From: an uncultured Collinsella sp.
Lineage (GTDB): Bacteria > Actinomycetota > Coriobacteriia > Coriobacteriales > Coriobacteriaceae
DNA: 28,149 nt
Reading direction: 5' to 3'
Assembly: GCA_900540945.1 (NCBI GenBank)
Contig: UQHQ01000027.1
Location: forward strand, 1-28,149
The translations under genes were made by a program, and so were the position numbers. Positions 7,377 to 15,793 of this stretch are shown piece by piece (positions within the stretch are counted from its first letter, which is position 1; each line of letters begins with the position of its first letter). Under the pieces are notes generated by a model. The model was not told the origin of the DNA. It worked only from the letters and a program-made list of their open reading frames with translations, and searched no databases.

Positions 7377-9944
7377 TTATTTGCCCTTGGGCTTGCTGGC
7401 GTAGAACTTCTTCTTTTTGGACTTGCCGGCAGGGGAGGGTTTGCCGGCAAAGTTGGACTTGCCGTTGCCGGCCTGCGCGTGCGCGGGCGCCGTTGCGCGA
7501 GGCTTGCGGGCCTCGGGGTTGCGCAGCTCCTCGACGCGCTCGGCAATTTCCTCGGCGCTAAAGCCGACCTCGGCCATGGCGTCCTCGATGGGCAGTCGGC
7601 GCACGATATAGCAGTGGTGCACCTTCTGGTTGCGCGCGAAGTCCTCGGGGATGGTCTGTGCCGTAATGTCCTCCAGCACGACGCCCGCGCGCGCGAGCTT
7701 GCGCGTTTCGGGGCGGAAGCCGCGCAGGTTGCAGCTAAAGATGGCATGTCCGCCCTGTGCAAGCAGGCGAGATACGCCGGCCAAAAGCTCAACATGGTCG
7801 CGCTGGACATCCCAGGTGCGGCGGCCCATCTTGGACGAGTTCGAGAACGTGGGCGGGTCGACAAAGATCAAGTCCCAGCGGTTGCGCGTCTGGCGCTGGT
7901 CGCGAATCCAGGCGAGCACGTCGTCGCGCACAAAATGATGCTGCGGACCAACAAAGCCGTTCTGGCGCATATTGCGCTCGGCCCAGTCCAGGTAGGTGTT
8001 GGAAAGGTCGACTGTCACGGTTTCCTCGACGCCGCCGTCGGCCGCATAGCAGGTGGCGGTGCCGGTATAGGCGAACAGATTGAGGAAGCGGCGTGCCTGT
8101 TTGGCGTGTTCGCGCACCAGGTTGCGGGTGACGCGGTGATCCAGGAAGATGCCCACATCCAGGTAGTCGTCAAAGTTGACGGCAAAGGTGAGCCCGCCTT
8201 CTTCGATGAGCGGCAGACGCCGGCGCGCGATGTTGGCGCGCTCGCCCGATCCGCCCTTGCCGGCGCCCTGCTTGCCGTACTGCGAGCCGCCACGCGAACG
8301 CATGCGGGCCTTGGCGTGCACATGCTCGGCCGGAACATCAAGGATGCGCGGCGCGATGGCCAAGATGTCGAGCATGCGGGCCTGGGCCAGCGCGGGGTCG
8401 ATGGTCTTGGGCGCGGCGTATTCGGCGATGACGAGCCAGCGGCCCGGCGTCTGCGGGCAACCATCGTACAGGTCGATGGCAGCGGAGTAGTCGGGCAGGT
8501 CGGCATCGTAGACGCGATAGCAGCTCACGCCCTCGCGCTTGGCCCACTTGCGGCGCAGACGGGCATTCTTGCGCAGGCGGTTGGCGAACTGCTCGGACTC
8601 CGGGATGAGCACGGGCAGCGGCTTGCCGTCGCCCAAGTCGAGCGTGGCGGCAGGTTCGGGCATGGAGGAAGCGGCGGCTTCGTCGTTGGCTTCGTTGGCA
8701 TCCGCAACCTCGGCCTCGGTATCCGCGCTGGTCGCAGCCTCAAACGCTGCAGCGGCGTGGTCGAGTGAGGGCCAAACCTCAAGAGCCGCCTCCTCGTTAT
8801 TGGGCATGACGGCGATCGAGCGCTCGGGCTCGGCGTGGAGCGCGCGGGCCAGCAAGCCGTCGCGGGTGAGAGCGGCGACCGGCGCCGAAGCGAGCTCGGG
8901 GGCGCGGCGCAGCTCGCCGATGAGCGTCATGGCATCGTGCATGAGCGAAAGCGGGGTCTCGGTCGTGTCCGCGACCAGGGCGGCACCGGCGACGGCGCCC
9001 GCATGGTCCAGCACGGTGGCGGGCTTGGCGGCACAAAAGTCGACAAAACGCTTGTAGCCGGCGCACTTGACCATGCGCTCGGCAGTCTTGCGGGCGGCGG
9101 GGTCGATGTCTACGGCCACGATGCGCGCCTGGCGCTCGCGCGCTGCCGCCTCGCGCTCGCGCGCCTCGGCAAGCAGCTGCTCCCACAGGACAGCGTCGTG
9201 CAGCTGCCAGCCCTCAAAGCCCCAGCGCTCGCGTGCGGCGCCCGGGGCGCGGTCGGTCAGAATGTTCACGGCCTCCAGCAGCAGACCGCCGCCGGCGCAC
9301 GAGGCATCGATCAGCGTGGGAAGGGCTTCGTTTTCGTAATCGTCGGCCGTCAGCTCGCGCTCGCATAGTGCGGTCCAGCCGACCTGCGCCAGCACCAGGG
9401 CGGCGTAGTCGGGGCGCAACACGTGTGCGCCCTCGCCGGCACGAGTCGCAGCGGGCGGCAGACGCTTGAACAGCGGGTCGCCCGAAAGGTCCAGGCTGAT
9501 GCTCGCGCGGCGCTGACGCAGCGAAAGCAACAGGTGAACATCGGGGTCGGCGGCATCGACGTCGGCGCGACGGCCCGTGGTCTCGGCCAGACGGTCGCAC
9601 AGCGCGTCTTTGGCGCGCAGGGCCGAGAAGCGCGTGTTGCGCAGCTGCTCGGTCACGCCGCGGGCGGTGATGGCGATGGTGGCGCCGGGGCGGATGATGG
9701 TCTCCCAGGCGATGTCGTAAACGCTATCGTACAGTTCATCGGCATCCTGCGCCTCAAAGCGCCCGAGTACCACGAACACACGGCTCGCCAGGCGCGACCA
9801 CAGACAGGCGCGGTAGCCTTCTTCGAGCTCGCCCTCAAATGTAGCGCGGCCCTTCAGCCGGCGAACATGCGAAAGCCCGAGGCGTTTAAGCTCATCGGCG
9901 AGTGCGGACTCAAAGCCCTCGGGGCAGCTTGCGTAAAATTCCAT
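7377..9944 (-). CDS. rlmL: Fused 23S rRNA methyltransferase RlmKL type, N-terminal catalytic domain degenerate
   Basis: An 855-aa cytoplasmic protein that aligns from end to end with E. coli RlmKL, which methylates G2445 (N2) and G2069 (N7) of 23S rRNA. Residues 60-160 form the THUMP region and 160-390 the RlmL methyltransferase fold. An Ala/Glu/Asp-rich insert (about 395-440) precedes the RlmK domain (450-795), which keeps N-L-F-A-Y-T-G-T-A-T (622-631) and D-P-P-T-F-S-N (696-702). In the RlmL half the SAM loop reads D-A-S-C-A-G-G-G (213-220), and where N-P-P-Y is expected the protein reads A-D-T-T-E-T-P (325-331), so N2 methylation is doubtful. A Lys-rich tail (about 825-855) is extra. ATG 9944 has an AGAGAGGT ribosome site. 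The gene is divergent from the HAD hydrolase. Confidence 0.9.
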   Translation of the reverse strand: MEFYASCPEGFESALADELKRLGLSHVRRLKGRATFEGELEEGYRACLWSRLASRVFVVLGRFEAQDADELYDSVYDIAWETIIRPGATIAITARGVTEQLRNTRFSALRAKDALCDRLAETTGRRADVDAADPDVHLLLSLRQRRASISLDLSGDPLFKRLPPAATRAGEGAHVLRPDYAALVLAQVGWTALCERELTADDYENEALPTLIDASCAGGGLLLEAVNILTDRAPGAARERWGFEGWQLHDAVLWEQLLAEAREREAAARERQARIVAVDIDPAARKTAERMVKCAGYKRFVDFCAAKPATVLDHAGAVAGAALVADTTETPLSLMHDAMTLIGELRRAPELASAPVAALTRDGLLARALHAEPERSIAVMPNNEEAALEVWPSLDHAAAAFEAATSADTEAEVADANEANDEAAASSMPEPAATLDLGDGKPLPVLIPESEQFANRLRKNARLRRKWAKREGVSCYRVYDADLPDYSAAIDLYDGCPQTPGRWLVIAEYAAPKTIDPALAQARMLDILAIAPRILDVPAEHVHAKARMRSRGGSQYGKQGAGKGGSGERANIARRRLPLIEEGGLTFAVNFDDYLDVGIFLDHRVTRNLVREHAKQARRFLNLFAYTGTATCYAADGGVEETVTVDLSNTYLDWAERNMRQNGFVGPQHHFVRDDVLAWIRDQRQTRNRWDLIFVDPPTFSNSSKMGRRTWDVQRDHVELLAGVSRLLAQGGHAIFSCNLRGFRPETRKLARAGVVLEDITAQTIPEDFARNQKVHHCYIVRRLPIEDAMAEVGFSAEEIAERVEELRNPEARKPRATAPAHAQAGNGKSNFAGKPSPAGKSKKKKFYASKPKGK

Positions 9945-10019
9945 GGGTGACCTCTCTGGTTGCGTCGCTCCATTATATGATGGATACTTCGTTTACTCTC
10001 GCCCCCGAAAGGAACCCAT

Positions 10020-10847
10020 ATGATTGATGCGTGCCCCGATTCCGCCGTGCTCTTTTTTGACGTGGACGGCACGCTGACGTCGTTCGATCCCGACAACATG
10101 ACCGACAAGGACTTTTCGGCGGTTCACCCCTCGCAGGCGGTCGTCGAGGCGTTTCATCGTCTGCGCGACGCGGGACACCATGCATTTATCTGCACGGGTC
10201 GTCCCTTGTGGCTGATTGCCGATGGCCTGCGCGCGCTGAACCCGGCGGGTGTCGTTGCCATGGCGGGAGCGACGCTCGAGGTCGAGGGCCGCGTGGTGCA
10301 TGAGGACTGCTTTGACGAGGACGTTATTGAGGAGCTTGCGCGCCGTATGGCCGCGGCAGGGATTGAGGCCTTTTTCGAGACCAACGTGGCTACTTTTGCC
10401 CTGGAACCCGCGGGTGTTGAGCAGTCGTCTCTGATCGGCACTTCTGTGGTGCACAGCACCGAGGAAATGCGCGTCGACGGCAGTCTGCGCGTGGGCAAGG
10501 TATGCCTCAGTGTGCCCAGTTTGGCTCGCGTGGCCAACGATGACGGCTTTATCGATCGCGAGTTTGAGCTGTGCAACACCGGTGGCCAGAATCGCGAGCT
10601 GAGCCCCAAGGGCATTGACAAGGGCGTGGGCGTGGCGCGAGCGCTGGAATACCTGGGTCGCACCGGCAACGCGCGCACCTTTGGCTTTGGCGATTCCGGC
10701 AACGATCTGGGTATGCTCGCCGCTGTCGAGACGGCCGTGGCCATGGGCAACGCTATGCCCGAGGTCAAGGCGCTCGCCGACTACGTGACTGATGATGTCG
10801 CACACGACGGCACCGTCACAGCGATGCAGCATTTCGGCCTCATCTAA
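10020..10847 (+). CDS. HAD-superfamily hydrolase, Cof type
   Basis: A 275-aa soluble phosphatase of the HAD IIB (Cof) class. Motif I is F-F-D-V-D-G-T with nucleophile D14 and acid/base D16. Motif II is the Ser/Thr in the I-C-T-G-R segment near residue 60, and motif IV is G-F-G-D-S-G-N-D near the C-terminus with the two metal-binding acids. The central cap of about 110 residues between motifs II and III is typical of sugar-phosphate or flavin-phosphate phosphatases. The substrate is not determined by sequence. ATG 10020 follows GAAAGGAA by about 6 nt. It is divergent from rlmKL across 75 bp and appears monocistronic, with the transaldolase gene starting 193 nt later. Confidence 0.9.
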   Translation: MIDACPDSAVLFFDVDGTLTSFDPDNMTDKDFSAVHPSQAVVEAFHRLRDAGHHAFICTGRPLWLIADGLRALNPAGVVAMAGATLEVEGRVVHEDCFDEDVIEELARRMAAAGIEAFFETNVATFALEPAGVEQSSLIGTSVVHSTEEMRVDGSLRVGKVCLSVPSLARVANDDGFIDREFELCNTGGQNRELSPKGIDKGVGVARALEYLGRTGNARTFGFGDSGNDLGMLAAVETAVAMGNAMPEVKALADYVTDDVAHDGTVTAMQHFGLI

Positions 10848-11040
10848 TGAATCCCACGTTCTGACGTTTGCTCAAACTGCGACTCTTTGCTTTTGCATGC
10901 TCAATCGATTTATCAATCCAAACACTGAGGTGTTTATACCGTTCGCCGAGAAGATAAAAAACCGCAGCTCACGCCTTGATAAACGTAGGTAAAGTGTTTA
11001 GCAGTTTAACGCCCATGTGCAAGCGAAAGGAATCAGGCAG

Positions 11041-11745
11041 ATGGCAATCAAGGTGTTCGCTGACGGTGCAAACCTCGAGGGCATGCTCGACATGTACGAG
11101 AACGGCAACGTTCAGGGTTTCACGACCAACCCGTCCCTTATGAAGAAGGGCGGCGTGACGGATTACCGCGCGTTTGCCAAGGAGGTCCTGGCCCACATCA
11201 CCGATGTGTCCGTCTCGTTTGAGGTCTTTGCCGACGACGTCGAGACCATGGAGGTCGAGGCGCGCGAGATTGCTACCTGGGCCGAGAACGTCTACGTCAA
11301 GATTCCGTGCGTGACCACCAAGGGCGAGTCTACCGCCGAGCTGGTCCGCAAGCTTTCGGCCGACGGCATCAAGGTTAACGTCACTACCATCTTTACGCCT
11401 AAGCAGGTCGACGAGATGGTCGAGGCCGTTGACGCCGAGACGCCGTCCATCATCTCGCTCTTTGCCGGCCGTATCGCCGATACCGGCGTCGACCCCATTC
11501 CGTTTATGACGGAGTCGGTTAAGAAGGCCGCCGCAAAGCCCAACTGCGAGGTCCTGTGGGCGTCCACGCGCGAGCTCATCAACATTTACCAGGCCGAGGC
11601 CTGCGGTTGCCAGATCATTACGGTGCCCAACAGCATCCTGGCCAAGCGCAAGAACATTGGTCGCGACCCGTACGAGGTCTCGCTCGATACCGTGCGCGGT
11701 TTTGCCAAGGATATCGCGGCGCTCGGTTTCCATATCCTGCCGTAG
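11041..11745 (+). CDS. Transaldolase / fructose-6-phosphate aldolase family protein
   Basis: A 234-aa TIM-barrel aldolase of the short transaldolase/FSA class (usual length 210-230). Residues 28-32 are T-T-N-P-S, and the Schiff-base lysine is K87 in V-Y-V-K-I-P, close to K85 of E. coli FsaA. The V-T-T-I-F-T and S-L-F-A-G-R-I-A-D-T-G segments are also conserved. It would act in the non-oxidative pentose phosphate pathway or in dihydroxyacetone/fructose-6-P chemistry. The frame could begin at 11017, but GAAAGGAA at 11025-11032 sits 8 nt before ATG 11041. The C-terminal sequence G-F-H-I-L-P is repeated, with silent-type differences, 130 bp downstream (11874-11899). The gene converges on tex. Confidence 0.92.
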   Translation: MAIKVFADGANLEGMLDMYENGNVQGFTTNPSLMKKGGVTDYRAFAKEVLAHITDVSVSFEVFADDVETMEVEAREIATWAENVYVKIPCVTTKGESTAELVRKLSADGIKVNVTTIFTPKQVDEMVEAVDAETPSIISLFAGRIADTGVDPIPFMTESVKKAAAKPNCEVLWASTRELINIYQAEACGCQIITVPNSILAKRKNIGRDPYEVSLDTVRGFAKDIAALGFHILP

Positions 11746-11775
11746 CGCGAACACCGACTGTACCGTGGGCTGTTC

Positions 11776-11847
11776 GCCCCGGCCTTTCCTTTCCCTATCG
11801 CTCACGCGCTCCGCGAGGGTCGCGCTAGGCAAAGGAAAGGCCGGGGC
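11776..11847. repeat. 17-bp inverted repeat with structured 38-nt loop
   Basis: Arms 11776-11792 and 11831-11847 are perfectly complementary (CCCCGGCCTTTCCTTT core). Interrupted pairing continues inward through CCTA and CGC blocks. It starts 31 nt after the transaldolase stop. No T-run follows, so a rho-independent terminator is not obvious; the overall plan resembles the larger repeat at 19275-19382. Confidence 0.75.
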
Positions 11848-11873
11848 TGCCGGCACGAGCTTGCCAGCAAGTT

Positions 11874-11899
11874 GGCGATTGGCTTCCATATCCTGCCGT
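11874..11899 (+). pseudogene. Remnant of a transaldolase-type 3' end
   Basis: These 26 bases match 23 of 26 positions of the transaldolase gene's own end (11718-11743). In the matching frame both encode G-F-H-I-L-P; the differences are one Leu/Ile change and synonymous changes, as expected for a diverged coding copy rather than a fresh duplication. The stop codon is replaced by TGG and no gene body is present upstream. Confidence 0.5.
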
Positions 11900-11901
11900 G
11901 G

Positions 11902-12117
11902 GCAAAGGTACCCCCGCCTGCGCCGTGCAAAATTGAGAGTATTCAGCAAGGTAAAGGTCTTTATCAGTTGACCGAAGCATGGAACGGCCCCCGTTTTGGC
12001 TCTGACGACGCTAAAACGGGGGCTGTTTTTTGCTTTTTCGTCTCTGAGGGGCATCCGGAACGGTGGAATTTGCAGAATACTCGCGATTTTGCACATCGCT
12101 ACAGGGGGTACCTTTGC
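11902..12117. repeat. Long imperfect inverted repeat around a terminator
   Basis: The outer 14 bp are perfect (11902-11915 with 12104-12117). Pairing resumes further in with GTGCAAAAT, GAGTATTC and GCAA blocks in matching order on both sides, giving arms of roughly 50 nt with mismatches. The centre holds the terminator hairpin. The layout is that of a MITE-like or palindromic element that carries its own terminator. Confidence 0.65.
11987..12030 (+). terminator. Strong intrinsic terminator
   Basis: A 14-bp stem (11987-12000 with 12010-12023, one G-U pair) and a 9-nt loop are followed by TGTTTTTT and a second T-run. It would stop transcription from the transaldolase direction, 240 nt after that gene. 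On the other strand the A/T tracts (AAAACGG flank) are weaker for the tex direction. Confidence 0.85.
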
Positions 12118-12126
12118 TTTGGCGGT

Positions 12127-14274
12127 TTACTTTCCCTGCACCATGGTGAGCGAGATCTTCTTGCGGTCGCGATCGACCTTTTCGACCCACACCTTGACCG
12201 TGTCGCCGACGCGCACCACGTCGCTCGGGTGCTTGACAAAGCGATTGGCCAGCTTGGAGATATGCACGAGGCCGTCCTGGTGCACGCCCACGTCGACGAA
12301 CGCGCCAAAGTCGACGACGTTGCGCACCGTCCCCTTGAGCTCCATGCCGGGTTCCAGGTCGTCGATGGAAAGCGCCGAGCGGCTAAAGACCACCTCGGGC
12401 GCGTCGTCGCGCGGGTCGCGGCCGGGCTTCTTGAGCTCGTTGACAATGTCGACGAGCGTGAGGGTGCCGCAGTTCAGATCGCCAGCCAGCGTTGAGATGC
12501 TGCCCAGACGGCGCTCGATGTCGGGTACGCCGCCGCGGCTGAGCTCGCTTGCTTTAACGCCGGCGCGCTCCAGGACGGACGTGGCCACCTCGTAGCTCTC
12601 GGGGTGGACGCTTGTCGCGTCGAGCGGATTTTTGCCGCCGCTGATGCGCAAAAAGCCTGCAGCGTTGAGATATGCCTTGGGTCCCAGCTTGGGGACCTTC
12701 TTAAGCTGGCGGCGATCGGTAAAGGCGCCGTTTTCCTCGCGGTAGGCCACGATGTTTTTGGCCACGCTCGGCGTGATGCCCGATACGTATCCCAGCAGAC
12801 TTGCGCTCGCGGTGTTTACGTTGACGCCTACGCGGTTGACGACGTCCTCCACCACGTGGCCCAGGGTGCGCGAAAGCTCGGCCTGGTCAAGGTCGTGCTG
12901 GTACTGGCCAACGCCGATGGACTGGGGCGGGATCTTGACGAGCTCTGCCAGCGGGTCCTGCAGGCGGCGGCCCAGGCTCATGGCGCCACGCACGGTGACG
13001 TCCAGATCGGGATACTCCTGGCTGGCGAGCTCGGAGGCGGAGTACACCGACGCGCCGGCTTCGTTAACGATGGTGTATCGCAGCCCAGGCGCCTGCTCGG
13101 CGATGAACTCCGAGACGACTTCCTCGGTCTCGCGGCTGGCGGTGCCGTTGCCGATGACGATGGTGTTGACGCCGTCCTTCTTGACGAGGCGGGCGAGCTC
13201 GCGCTTGGTGCCGGCGACGTCGTGGCGCGGCTTGGTGGGGTAGACCACGCCGTGGTCGAGCAGCTTGCCGGTCTCGTCCATGACGGCGACCTTGCAGCCG
13301 GTGCGGTAGCCCGGATCGAGCGCGAGCACACGGGCGCCGCGCACGGGGCGCGCCGAGAGCAGGCCCTCGAGATTCTTGGCAAAGACATTGATGGCCTCGG
13401 TCTGCGCGCGGACGGTGAGCTTGGCGCGGGCCTCGCGCTCCAGCGAGGGGGCCATGAGGCGCTTGTAACCGTCGGCGATGGCGGCATCGAAGATGGGGGC
13501 AAACACGCCCTGGCGGCGGGGCCAACGGCTGCCGAGGCGTGCCGTGGCAGCGGCGCCGTCGACGTTCACGCGCACGCGGAGCTTGCCCTCGCGCTCACCG
13601 CGGTCGATAGCCAGCACGCGGTGGTTGGGTATACGGCGCAGCGGCTCGTCATAGCTGTAGTACGGCTCGTAGGGGGTCTTCTCCGCAGGGTCGGTGGCCT
13701 CGACGACGATGTCGGCGGTGTTTTGCGTAAAGGCGCGCAGGTCGGCGACGTTCTCGGGGTCTTCGGCCACCGTCTCGGCAACGATGTCGGCGGCGCCGGC
13801 AAGTGCCCTCTCCGGGGTGTCGAAGCCGGCCTCCTCGTTGACGTATGCCGCGGCGGTGTCGAGCGCGCTGCCCTTGGCCGAGGCCTGCATGATGATCATG
13901 TTGGCAAGCGGCTCCAGGCCGGCCTCGCGGGCCTTCTGCGCGCGGGTCATGCGCTTTTTGCGGTAGGGCTTGTAGAGGTCCTCGACGCGCTGGAGCTGCG
14001 TGGCCTCGCGAATCTGCTGCTCGAGCTCGGGCGTGAGCTTGCCCTGGGCGTCGATAAGCAGGATGACGTCCTCTTTACGCTGCTCAAGATTGCGCAGGTA
14101 GGACAGGCGCTCGTCGAGTGCGCGCAGGGCGACGTCGTCCATGCCGCCCGTGGCTTCCTTGCGGTAGCGCGAGATAAAGGGAATGGTGTTGCCCTCGTCG
14201 ACGAGCTTGACGGCTGCCTCGATGTTGTCAGCCTTAAGGTTGAGCTCGCGGGCGAGCTGGGCGATAAGATCCAT
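12127..14274 (-). CDS. tex: Tex family RNA-binding transcription accessory protein
   Basis: A 715-aa cytoplasmic protein matching Tex over its full length. In order: helical Tex N-terminal domain (1-190), YqgF/RNase H-like domain (about 315-440) with D-P-G-Y-R-T-G-C-K and G-N-G-T-A-S-R-E-T-E, the conserved D-P-L-A-E-L-V-K-I-P-P-Q-S-I-G-V-G-Q-Y-Q segment, helix-hairpin-helix motifs (about 490-560), and a C-terminal S1 domain (about 640-712) with G-A-F-V-D-V-G-V-H-Q-D-G-L-V-H-I-S. Tex binds nucleic acids and affects transcription and RNA turnover; its precise role is not settled. The open frame continues upstream to 14361, but M at 14274 starts the conserved region and has AAGGAG at 14279-14284. 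It converges with the transaldolase gene. Confidence 0.95.
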   Translation of the reverse strand: MDLIAQLARELNLKADNIEAAVKLVDEGNTIPFISRYRKEATGGMDDVALRALDERLSYLRNLEQRKEDVILLIDAQGKLTPELEQQIREATQLQRVEDLYKPYRKKRMTRAQKAREAGLEPLANMIIMQASAKGSALDTAAAYVNEEAGFDTPERALAGAADIVAETVAEDPENVADLRAFTQNTADIVVEATDPAEKTPYEPYYSYDEPLRRIPNHRVLAIDRGEREGKLRVRVNVDGAAATARLGSRWPRRQGVFAPIFDAAIADGYKRLMAPSLEREARAKLTVRAQTEAINVFAKNLEGLLSARPVRGARVLALDPGYRTGCKVAVMDETGKLLDHGVVYPTKPRHDVAGTKRELARLVKKDGVNTIVIGNGTASRETEEVVSEFIAEQAPGLRYTIVNEAGASVYSASELASQEYPDLDVTVRGAMSLGRRLQDPLAELVKIPPQSIGVGQYQHDLDQAELSRTLGHVVEDVVNRVGVNVNTASASLLGYVSGITPSVAKNIVAYREENGAFTDRRQLKKVPKLGPKAYLNAAGFLRISGGKNPLDATSVHPESYEVATSVLERAGVKASELSRGGVPDIERRLGSISTLAGDLNCGTLTLVDIVNELKKPGRDPRDDAPEVVFSRSALSIDDLEPGMELKGTVRNVVDFGAFVDVGVHQDGLVHISKLANRFVKHPSDVVRVGDTVKVWVEKVDRDRKKISLTMVQGK

Positions 14275-14355
14275 GAAACTCCTTGCGTTTAAGGTACGTT
14301 TGCAGCACAGGGCTACCAAGGATACCACCCGTCCCAAAAGACTGTTTCGGGCCCG

Positions 14356-14517
14356 CGCCACGAAAACGACCTATCTACTACGTTTGAACCGTATGGGTCG
14401 ACCATCCCTCGGTTTTCCGAGAATACGCAAGCCGTCTACCTGCGGTTTTTATTTCGCGATATTTGGCATGGTTAAGGGCGATCGGTTAAACGTAGTAGAT
14501 AGGCCCATTTCGTGGCG
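14356..14517. repeat. 162-bp palindromic element, copy A
   Basis: The ends are inverted repeats of about 37 nt: CGCCACGAAA pairs with TTTCGTGGCG, and a perfect 16-bp block (14370-14385 with 14488-14503) follows inside, then AACCG with CGGTT. The core includes GTCTACCTGCGGTTTT. Copy B at 23998-24153 shares that core at the same internal offset and has different but self-complementary arms. No transposase is encoded, so this is MITE-like or an RNA element. Confidence 0.8.
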
Positions 14518-14583
14518 AACGAATCAAGCCGAGGCGCATAATAGCCCCCCGCTCCAGAAAAAACGTCGGCAAGGTAGCAAAAT

Positions 14584-14613
14584 GCCCCGCGGGTAGGAGG
14601 CTGCTCGCGGGGC
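14584..14613 (-). terminator. Terminator of the SDR-MFS-oxidoreductase operon
   Basis: An 8-bp GC-only stem (14584-14591 with 14606-14613) with a 14-nt loop, followed on the minus strand by ATTTTG. It lies 73 nt after the oxidoreductase stop. A second GC-rich inverted sequence just after the stop (about 14636-14676) may add to it. Confidence 0.6.
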
Positions 14614-14686
14614 AAAGAAGAGGGGGCTTGTTGGCGGCGGGCCAAGGCGCTCGGCGGGGAGTTTGCCGCGGCCCGCTCTTAAGGCG

Positions 14687-15727
14687 TTACAGCTCGACGA
14701 GCTGGCCGGTCTCGGCGGCCTCCTTGATGGCGTTGAGAAGCGTGAGCGTCTTAACGTTGTCGGCGGGGGTCACGACGGGCTTGACCTCGCGGCGGACAAC
14801 CTTCACAAAGTGCTTGAGCTGCATCTTGTGCGGCAGCGCCGGGTCGACAGCCGGAATCTCCATCTGCAGCGGCTTGTGCCAGTTGGAGGCGCCGTCATAG
14901 GAGAACTGGTGCAGGCGGGGCAGCGACAGGGCGCCCTTGGTGCCGCCGATAAAGTAGGCGTCGGCGTCGAAGGGGCGGTACTGCGGGTCCTCGCGAGCGG
15001 TGGCTTCCCAGTTCCAGGGGCTGGCGGTGGCGTCAGAGATGGTCATGCTCGCGAGCGCGCCATCGGCAAAGCGAACGTTGACCACGGCGGAGTCCTCGGT
15101 CTCAAAACCACGGGCGGCGCTGGACTGCATGCCCTGGACGGCAACGGGCTCGCCCAGCAGGTAGCGGAGCAGGTCGACGTCGTGCACCAGGTTGACCAGG
15201 ATCGGGCCGGCACCCTTCTTGCGGCGCCACTCGACATCGAAATACTCGTCATTCTTGTAGATCATGTAGTGGAAGCTCGACACGGTGAGCTTGCCCAGCT
15301 CGCCGGACTCGATGATCTCCTTGGCCTTGTTGACGAAGGGGTTGTGGCGACGGTGCTGGCCTACGAGTACGGGCACGCCGGCGGTCTCGGCCTCGGCGGC
15401 GAAGGCCTGGGCGTCCTCCAGGTCGTTGGAGATCGGCTTTTCGACCAACGGCACGATGTTGCGCTTCACAGCCTCGCGAGCAACGCCCAGGTGCAGGTCG
15501 TTGGGCGTGGCGATGATGACGGCCTCGGGCTTGACCTCGTCCATCATCTGGGCGGGATCGGTGTAAAACGGCACGCCGGCGGCCTCGGCCGTGGCGCGGG
15601 CGCCCTCAAAGGCGTCGGCGATGGCGACGAGCTCGGCCTCGGGCTCCTCGGCGACAAAGCGGATGTGGTTGCGGCCCATGGCGCCGGCACCGATGACGGC
15701 AATGCGGACGGGATTGAGCTCAGACAT
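14687..15727 (-). CDS. Gfo/Idh/MocA family NAD(P)-dependent oxidoreductase
   Basis: A 346-aa dehydrogenase. The N-terminal Rossmann domain carries G-A-G-A-M-G at 13-18, then the family motif E96-K97-P98 in V-E-K-P-I-S, whose lysine is catalytic. The C-terminal substrate domain contains H182-D183 in N-L-V-H-D-V-D-L-L, matching the usual His/Asp active-site segment. The family oxidises or reduces sugars, inositols and related hydroxy compounds. ATG 15727 follows AAGGAG by 5 nt. It is the last gene of a three-gene minus-strand run with an MFS carrier and an SDR dehydrogenase, so it likely handles the substrate imported by that carrier. A hairpin (15757-15784) lies between it and the MFS gene. 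Confidence 0.92.
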   Translation of the reverse strand: MSELNPVRIAVIGAGAMGRNHIRFVAEEPEAELVAIADAFEGARATAEAAGVPFYTDPAQMMDEVKPEAVIIATPNDLHLGVAREAVKRNIVPLVEKPISNDLEDAQAFAAEAETAGVPVLVGQHRRHNPFVNKAKEIIESGELGKLTVSSFHYMIYKNDEYFDVEWRRKKGAGPILVNLVHDVDLLRYLLGEPVAVQGMQSSAARGFETEDSAVVNVRFADGALASMTISDATASPWNWEATAREDPQYRPFDADAYFIGGTKGALSLPRLHQFSYDGASNWHKPLQMEIPAVDPALPHKMQLKHFVKVVRREVKPVVTPADNVKTLTLLNAIKEAAETGQLVEL

Positions 15728-15756
15728 TTCGACTCCTTAATAGTGGTGTCGGTGGA

Positions 15757-15784
15757 ATGCGGCAAGGGGACGCCCTTGCCGCAT
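15757..15784. other. Intercistronic perfect hairpin
   Basis: Twelve-nt arms (15757-15768, 15773-15784) are exact complements with a GACG loop. It sits between the MFS stop and the oxidoreductase ribosome site. No T-run follows on the minus strand, so it may be an mRNA stability or processing element rather than a terminator. Confidence 0.65.
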
Positions 15785-15793
15785 CAAGCAAAA

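Larger units (their letters stand above)
11746..12126. other. 381-bp gene-free interval between convergent transaldolase and tex genes
   Basis: No gene is credible here. The interval is built of structure: a 17-bp inverted repeat (11776-11847), a degraded copy of the transaldolase 3' end (11874-11899), and a long imperfect inverted repeat (11902-12117) that encloses a strong intrinsic terminator (11987-12030). Confidence 0.75.
14275..14686. other. 412-bp gene-free interval upstream of tex
   Basis: It holds a 162-bp palindromic element (14356-14517) and a terminator for the minus-strand oxidoreductase operon (14584-14613). The tex promoter must lie within about 80 bp of 14274; the best pair on the minus strand is TTGGTA and TACCTT with a 17-bp spacer, which is weak. 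No gene is supported. Confidence 0.7.

Noticed and set aside
12604..14292. 562-codon plus-strand frame antisense to tex
   Set aside because: Low-complexity Gly/Val/Leu/His composition and no ribosome site; Tex on the other strand is unambiguous.
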